Source of the DNA: an uncultured Gammaproteobacteria bacterium
GTDB lineage: Bacteria; Pseudomonadota; Gammaproteobacteria; Eutrophobiales; Eutrophobiaceae
Direction of reading: 5' to 3'
DNA length: 64,000 nucleotides
NCBI GenBank assembly: GCA_943788005.1
Contig: CALSOP010000001.1
Location: forward strand, 435,001-499,000
The notes under the pieces are model-generated. The model saw nothing but the letters and a program-made list of their open reading frames with translations, was not told where the DNA came from and searched no databases. Positions 58,547 through 64,000 of this stretch are shown here, in pieces. The position numbers were made by a program, and so were the translations under genes. Numbering within the stretch: the first letter of the stretch is position 1; the number at the start of each line of letters is the position of its first letter.

Positions 58547-59383
58547 ATGGACTATTCCAATCCTGAGATACCGGAAGGCATTAACACCAGTAAACAACAC
58601 CCCTTAAAGGATTTCTTTATCCTGTCCGCTAGTATTTTGGGCGGTATTGCCCTGTGCCTACTCTTGCTCGGATTGTTTGTTGAACGACTTGCTTTACACA
58701 TCCCTTTTTCTGTTGAACAGCGATTGATAGAAAAGATCGAATTAGAAGATGTCGTTAATAGCGACCCTGAAGCTCAAGACTATCTGAATAAATTGTCAGC
58801 ACAATTATTATCCTATATTGAGTTACCAACAGACATTACTGTTACAGTAAATTATATCGACGACGCAACTGAAAATGCGTTTGCTACTCTGGGAGGGCAT
58901 ATTTCAATTTATCGTGGCCTCATTGATTTATTGCCGAATGAAAATGCATTGGCAATGGTCATTGCGCATGAGATCGCCCATATTACATATCGAGATCCAG
59001 TAATTGCGCTAGGCCGTGGTGTTGTTATCGGTTTATTCCTGACTACGCTGGCAGGCCTTAGTACGGATCATCTTATAAACAGAGTAGTTACTGATACTGG
59101 CACATTAACCATACTTGGCTTTAGCCGCGAACAGGAACGGCGTGCCGATGAAATAGCATTAAAGGCATTAGCTAAACATTATGGACATGTGAATGGGGCA
59201 GACTCACTCTTTAATGCCTTTATAAAAAAAGAAAATAGAATAGCTAAATATATGCCGGAATTTTTTAGTACGCATCCATTAAGTAATAATCGAATTGAAG
59301 AAATACATAGACTTGCTCATACAAACAACTGGCCAATAGAAGGAGAAACCACTCCGCTTCCTGTGCTACTCAGAAAACAATAG
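58547..59383 (+). CDS. M48 family zinc metalloprotease
   Basis: A 278-residue membrane-anchored protease. One N-terminal helix (about 22-45) is followed by an extracytoplasmic M48 peptidase domain with the zinc motif H141-E-I-A-H145 (VIAHEIAHI) and the third ligand glutamate in EQERRADEIAL. M48 enzymes such as HtpX, LoiP and BepA degrade misfolded envelope proteins. Last gene of the five-gene YbjQ cluster; convergent with folD. Confidence 0.9.
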   Translation: MDYSNPEIPEGINTSKQHPLKDFFILSASILGGIALCLLLLGLFVERLALHIPFSVEQRLIEKIELEDVVNSDPEAQDYLNKLSAQLLSYIELPTDITVTVNYIDDATENAFATLGGHISIYRGLIDLLPNENALAMVIAHEIAHITYRDPVIALGRGVVIGLFLTTLAGLSTDHLINRVVTDTGTLTILGFSREQERRADEIALKALAKHYGHVNGADSLFNAFIKKENRIAKYMPEFFSTHPLSNNRIEEIHRLAHTNNWPIEGETTPLPVLLRKQ

Positions 59384-59396
59384 TGCACTTGTATAA

Positions 59397-60263
59397 TTAA
59401 TCGGTTGGCACATTGCCGCTATCTCTTTCTGCTGCCATCACCGTATTTGCTACCAGCATTGTAATAGTCATTGGACCAACGCCACCCGGAACAGGTGTGA
59501 TCAAGCTAGCGACTTTTTTTACATCTTCAAAATCAACATCACCGACTAACTTGCCACTTTCAAGACGATTAATACCAACATCAATGACTACCGCACCGGG
59601 TTTAACATGCTCCGCCTTGATCATTTCTGGACGACCTGTTGCAACCACAAGGATATCTGCATTAGTTGTATGCTTTTCCAATTCTTTAGTCTTCGAAGTG
59701 CATATCGTCACTGTTGCATCTTCTTGTAATAACATTATTGCCATTGGTTTACCGACAATATTACTCCTGCCAACGATAACCGCATTTTGTCCGGCTATAG
59801 GTACTTTGCAATAACTCAGCATGCGCATGACACCAAACGGTGTACACGGAGGAAAAACTGTATTACCTGTCATTAATGCACCGACATTGTAGAGATGGAA
59901 ACCATCGACATCTTTGTCTTGCTTAATCGCTTCTAAAACTTTGCTTTCATCAATATGTTTCGGTAATGGCAATTGCACCAGAATACCGTTTATTTTTTTT
60001 GCTTGATTTAATTCTTCGATTAATTTCAGCAACATTTTTTCAGAGACATCTTCGGGGAGATCATGCACCTCAGAGTGCAAGCCGACTTCATGGCACGCCT
60101 TAATCTTGTTACTGACATAAAGTTTCGATGCAGGATTATCACCGACAATAATAACCGCAAGACCTGGCAGCACCCCTTTTGCCTTTAGATTATCAGCTCG
60201 TTCTTTCCATTCTTTTCTGACAGCTTCGGATATGGCTTTCCCGTCGATTAATGCCGCACTCAT
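59397..60263 (-). CDS. folD: bifunctional methylene-THF dehydrogenase/methenyl-THF cyclohydrolase
   Basis: NADP-dependent folate enzyme interconverting 5,10-methylene- and 10-formyl-THF. The 288-residue protein has the signature [35 protein letters not shown] with the conserved [19 protein letters not shown] and the C-terminal [19 protein letters not shown]. Complete. Confidence 0.97.
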   Translation of the reverse strand: MSAALIDGKAISEAVRKEWKERADNLKAKGVLPGLAVIIVGDNPASKLYVSNKIKACHEVGLHSEVHDLPEDVSEKMLLKLIEELNQAKKINGILVQLPLPKHIDESKVLEAIKQDKDVDGFHLYNVGALMTGNTVFPPCTPFGVMRMLSYCKVPIAGQNAVIVGRSNIVGKPMAIMLLQEDATVTICTSKTKELEKHTTNADILVVATGRPEMIKAEHVKPGAVVIDVGINRLESGKLVGDVDFEDVKKVASLITPVPGGVGPMTITMLVANTVMAAERDSGNVPTD

Positions 60264-60394
60264 ACAAACCTCTCCTATTGATAATTGTTAAAAGTTTTTT
60301 TTATTTAATAATCAGAATATTACTGTGTTTCTATACTCTTTAAAACTCGCAAACAGTCAACTCTCATCACTAATAATCAATTTGCTTATACAAA

Positions 60395-61516
60395 TCAACA
60401 ACATGACTCAGATGATTTGTCATGGCTTGTGTAGTTTGCCTGTTTAGTTTCCGATGCCGGTCTTTTTGTCCCCGCTGGCGCGCACCATTCTTGTGGTACT
60501 TTCTGATTAGCAGGTGCTATACCTATAAAGCTATCTTTATACGGTTCATTACTTAATACATTATAAGTGCGTTCACATACTGCCATCCTTTCACCACGCG
60601 GGAACTCATTTCCTTCATCATCAATAACAAAACTAAATGGACCACGATAAATAGCAGCATGACCTTTGTCGATACATTCAGTTTGTTCTCGTTTGATCGC
60701 TGTTAACGTTGCTGATCTAAATTCAATTCCTTCTACAACCTGCCAGGGCGCTTCTGACCACTTGTCATAGGAAACGGCAATAAAACCGGCTTTATGAAAC
60801 ATTTGCAACATCTCCAGTTCCTGGAACGCACCTGATATACAACCACTCCAGAGCTGTTTGTCATTTTTTAAATGCTCCGGAATCAGCTCATCACTGATGA
60901 TGTCTGATACTGCTATTCGGCCACCGGGTTTAGTCACGCGAAAAATTTCGTTAACTAATTGTTGCTTTTCCTGATCGCTTACCAGATTTAATACGCAATT
61001 TGAAATCACCAGATCAACTGAGTTGTCTGCGATTAAAGGTGATTGTTGTGCCTGCTTTAATTTCCAAGCTTCTAACGCTGCAAGCTCATCTGCATTCGTT
61101 ACAGGATTTGATTTCAACCAAGCTTCCATTGCATCGACATCGAGTGCCAAGTCTTGAATTTTTCCTTTTAAAAATTGAACACGATCATTGCCAACTTTCT
61201 CAGCCATCTCAGCTTGATATTTGCGTGCTAATGCCAACATATCATTATTCATATCAACACCGATGATCTTGCCATTATCACCGACCAGTTGAGCGGCCAT
61301 ATAACAAATCTTGCCACTGCCACTACCCAGGTCGAGTACAACATCCCCTTCTCGAACATAACGTGAAGGATCGCCACAGCCATAATCTTTTTCGATAATT
61401 TCTTCTGGTAATATTTTTAACAAATCTGCTTGATAATCAACCGGGCAACACAGCGATTCCTGTCGCTCATTTGCACCTTCGGAATAACGTTCAAGAACGG
61501 CACTTTCTTTATTCAT
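60395..61516 (-). CDS. ArsM-like arsenite S-adenosylmethyltransferase with C-terminal extension
   Basis: A 373-residue SAM methyltransferase. Motif I VVLDLGSGSGKICYMAAQLV and the three cysteines used by ArsM to bind As(III) are in matching places: C71 (GKICYM), C174 (ISNCVLNLV) and C226 (GCISGAF). An extra domain (about 285-345, RGPFSFVIDDEGNEF, MAVCERTYN) resembles the tail of ArsM proteins linked to arsenosugar synthesis, and the protein ends ESCC. No ArsR or radical-SAM arsS gene is nearby. It starts 3 bases after the stop of the desaturase-family gene. Confidence 0.68.
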   Translation of the reverse strand: MNKESAVLERYSEGANERQESLCCPVDYQADLLKILPEEIIEKDYGCGDPSRYVREGDVVLDLGSGSGKICYMAAQLVGDNGKIIGVDMNNDMLALARKYQAEMAEKVGNDRVQFLKGKIQDLALDVDAMEAWLKSNPVTNADELAALEAWKLKQAQQSPLIADNSVDLVISNCVLNLVSDQEKQQLVNEIFRVTKPGGRIAVSDIISDELIPEHLKNDKQLWSGCISGAFQELEMLQMFHKAGFIAVSYDKWSEAPWQVVEGIEFRSATLTAIKREQTECIDKGHAAIYRGPFSFVIDDEGNEFPRGERMAVCERTYNVLSNEPYKDSFIGIAPANQKVPQEWCAPAGTKRPASETKQANYTSHDKSSESCC

Positions 61517-61519
61517 AAT

Positions 61520-62341
61520 TCACCTGCTAATAAAAGGGGTTTTCAATAATTGTAATAGTTGACCTGATGCGGGAGCCCGAAATTCATTTAGACCAATCAC
61601 CATATCATCATAGCCCGCCTTTGGTAAAAGGCGATACGTTTTGAATAATTTATCCCAGATTGAAAGCATGTTGCCATAATTACTATCTGTTTCATCTCTA
61701 ATAACAGAATGGTGTATCCGGTGCATATCAGGCGTCACAATAACCATCCTCAGGTAGTTATCCAGTTTTGAATTAATTAAAATATTACTATGTGTAAACA
61801 ATGCGGCCGCATTCAATAATATTTCATAAAGAATAATTGCGAATGCTACCGGCCCAAATAAGATTACTGCTAACATTTTATAGAAAACGGACAGCACTAT
61901 TTCGAAGGGATGGAAACGAATGCCCGTCGTAACATCAACTTCGCGGTCAATGTGGTGCACCCGATGAATCCGCCATAAGAAGTTAACTTTGTGTGACATA
62001 ACATGCTGCACATATATAAGCAGGTCAAAGATAATTAATGTTAAGACGACTTTTATTAATAAGGGTATTTCTACTAAATTGAAAAGCCCGATATTATTTT
62101 CAGACGCATAAACTGCGACATCAAATAATGCTAACGGCACCAAGAGACGAACAACGACAATATTGATTACCAACAATAAAATATTATTTACTTGTCGATA
62201 CCAACTACCACGCTCGGGCAAACGTCTTGGCCTGAGTAATTGCAGCACCATGAATATCAATAACAAGATGACGAAACTGGATAGCCTCAACATTACTTCA
62301 TTTTCAATGAAAAACAGTTGGAATTGAGTCATTTCATACAT
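61520..62341 (-). CDS. sterol desaturase/fatty acid hydroxylase superfamily protein
   Basis: A 273-residue integral membrane di-iron enzyme with four or more helices and the histidine clusters H113VMSH117, H126RVHH130 and HRIHH near residue 215. Such enzymes hydroxylate or desaturate lipids using oxygen. The reaction is unknown. It is directly upstream of the ArsM-like gene in the same operon, and divergent from hemB. Confidence 0.88.
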   Translation of the reverse strand: MYEMTQFQLFFIENEVMLRLSSFVILLLIFMVLQLLRPRRLPERGSWYRQVNNILLLVINIVVVRLLVPLALFDVAVYASENNIGLFNLVEIPLLIKVVLTLIIFDLLIYVQHVMSHKVNFLWRIHRVHHIDREVDVTTGIRFHPFEIVLSVFYKMLAVILFGPVAFAIILYEILLNAAALFTHSNILINSKLDNYLRMVIVTPDMHRIHHSVIRDETDSNYGNMLSIWDKLFKTYRLLPKAGYDDMVIGLNEFRAPASGQLLQLLKTPFISR

Positions 62342-62395
62342 AGAAGCTTGATTATTATGATTTATGGCAATGCCATTTTTGAGTTACACTTATAG

Positions 62396-63439
<1,044 letters not shown>

Positions 63440-63443
63440 TTAC

Positions 63444-64000
63444 TTAAACATCTAGTTCTAGTTGTTTTATCTTTCTTGTTAAAGTATTACGACCCCAACC
63501 TAATAACTTGGCGGCATCCTGACGTCGACCACCAGACTTTTTAAGTGCTTCTTTAATCAAGATTGATTCAAATCGTGGCACAGCATCGCGTAAGATTTCT
63601 GTATCACCTTTTAACAAACTAGATTCCACCCATTTCCGAAACGTAGTTTCCCATTCACCAGATACCTCTGTTACTTCAGCATCCTGTTTTAATTCTGGCG
63701 GCAGATCATCTATATGAATTTCACTACCCGATGCCATCACTGTTATCCAACGGCAAAAATTCTCAAGTTGCCGCACATTGCCATACCAGGGTAATCCTGC
63801 AAGATAATCAGCAGTCTCAGGCAATAATTTTTTAGTCTCTTCGTTTAATTCTTTAGCCGCACTCTTTAAAAAATGATTAGTAAGTTCAACAATATCTGTT
63901 CGCCTATCTCTCAACGATGGAACATGGACTCTAATTACATTTAATCGATGCAATAAATCTTCTCGAAACTTGTTTTCCTTGACGAGTTGTTCCAGGTCTT
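63444..64000 (-). CDS. ntrC: NtrC-type nitrogen regulator (partial, C-terminal part)
   Basis: The frame enters from the right edge (DLEQLVKENKFREDLLHRLN), covers the end of the AAA+ sigma54 domain (RLNVIRVHVPSLRDRRTDIV; WYGNVRQLENFCRWITVMAS) and finishes with a Fis-type HTH (LIKEALKKSGGRRQDAAKLL; GWGRNTLTRKIKQLELDV). This C-terminus is the one typical of NtrC (GlnG), which activates nitrogen-limitation genes with sigma54. The receiver domain lies outside the window. Confidence 0.88.
   Translation of the reverse strand, partial: DLEQLVKENKFREDLLHRLNVIRVHVPSLRDRRTDIVELTNHFLKSAAKELNEETKKLLPETADYLAGLPWYGNVRQLENFCRWITVMASGSEIHIDDLPPELKQDAEVTEVSGEWETTFRKWVESSLLKGDTEILRDAVPRFESILIKEALKKSGGRRQDAAKLLGWGRNTLTRKIKQLELDV

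Overview
The window looks like chromosomal DNA of a gammaproteobacterium. It is visibly AT-rich (roughly 40% G+C by eye, not counted). Two gene orders carry the assignment: mnmG-rsmG-parA-parB-atpIBEFHAGDC-glmU, the classic origin-proximal block, and tyrS | M23 peptidase-anmK | erpA-bactofilin-DUF6776-argC. The glyQ-glyS-gmhB-plsC group and the hemL/thiE/thiD/rubredoxin/hemJ neighbourhood fit the same class. I cannot name a genus. An F-type ATP synthase, c-type cytochromes, a di-haem peroxidase and large hybrid kinases point to a respiring, environmentally responsive cell.

Layout. 1-13 kb: the start of an ankyrin membrane protein, tyrS, an M23 endopeptidase with anmK (cell-wall turnover and recycling), erpA, bactofilin, a coiled-coil membrane protein and argC. 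A 456-base gap holds a probable small RNA or attenuator. Then come DUF4126, a TlpA-like thioredoxin, hemJ, rubredoxin, thiD (frameshifted), thiE, hemL, a DUF3012 lipoprotein and a FkbM methyltransferase. 13-24.4 kb, all on the minus strand: a broken membrane gene, a SIMPL-domain gene, rraA, a nitrilase-family gene, glmU and the whole atp operon. Almost every gene between about 13.1 and 21.4 kb carries several one-base indels, including atpA, atpG, atpD, atpC and glmU. Loss of all of these in one living cell is implausible, so I read the block as low-quality sequence. 24.7-36.5 kb: parB, parA, rsmG and mnmG, cut up by copies of one 1.5-kb IS3-family element. There are three full-length copies and one 287-base remnant. 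None shows a target duplication and all are bordered by gene halves (hybrid kinase, speE, DUF47/PhoU-like, LuxR regulator).

36.5-52.7 kb is more accessory: a hybrid kinase, two related lipoproteins (one a cytochrome c), an M20 peptidase, a 3-hydroxyisobutyrate-dehydrogenase-like enzyme, a four-gene GldA/GldF/GldG/DUF4340 ABC operon, and a 1359-residue PAS/PAS/PAS/HK/REC/REC/HPt kinase overlapping a di-haem peroxidase gene. 52.8-64 kb: glyQ-glyS-gmhB-plsC, a five-gene envelope cluster (two YbjQ proteins, two tiny membrane proteins, one M48 protease), folD, an ArsM-like methyltransferase paired with a fatty-acid hydroxylase-superfamily enzyme, hemB and the end of an NtrC-type regulator.

The best candidates for something new are the YbjQ/M48 cluster, the peroxidase-kinase pair, the shared YQDE(I/M)Y..WPY motif of the two neighbouring lipoproteins, and the candidate sRNA upstream of argC. 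No tRNA, rRNA or CRISPR array was recognised by eye.
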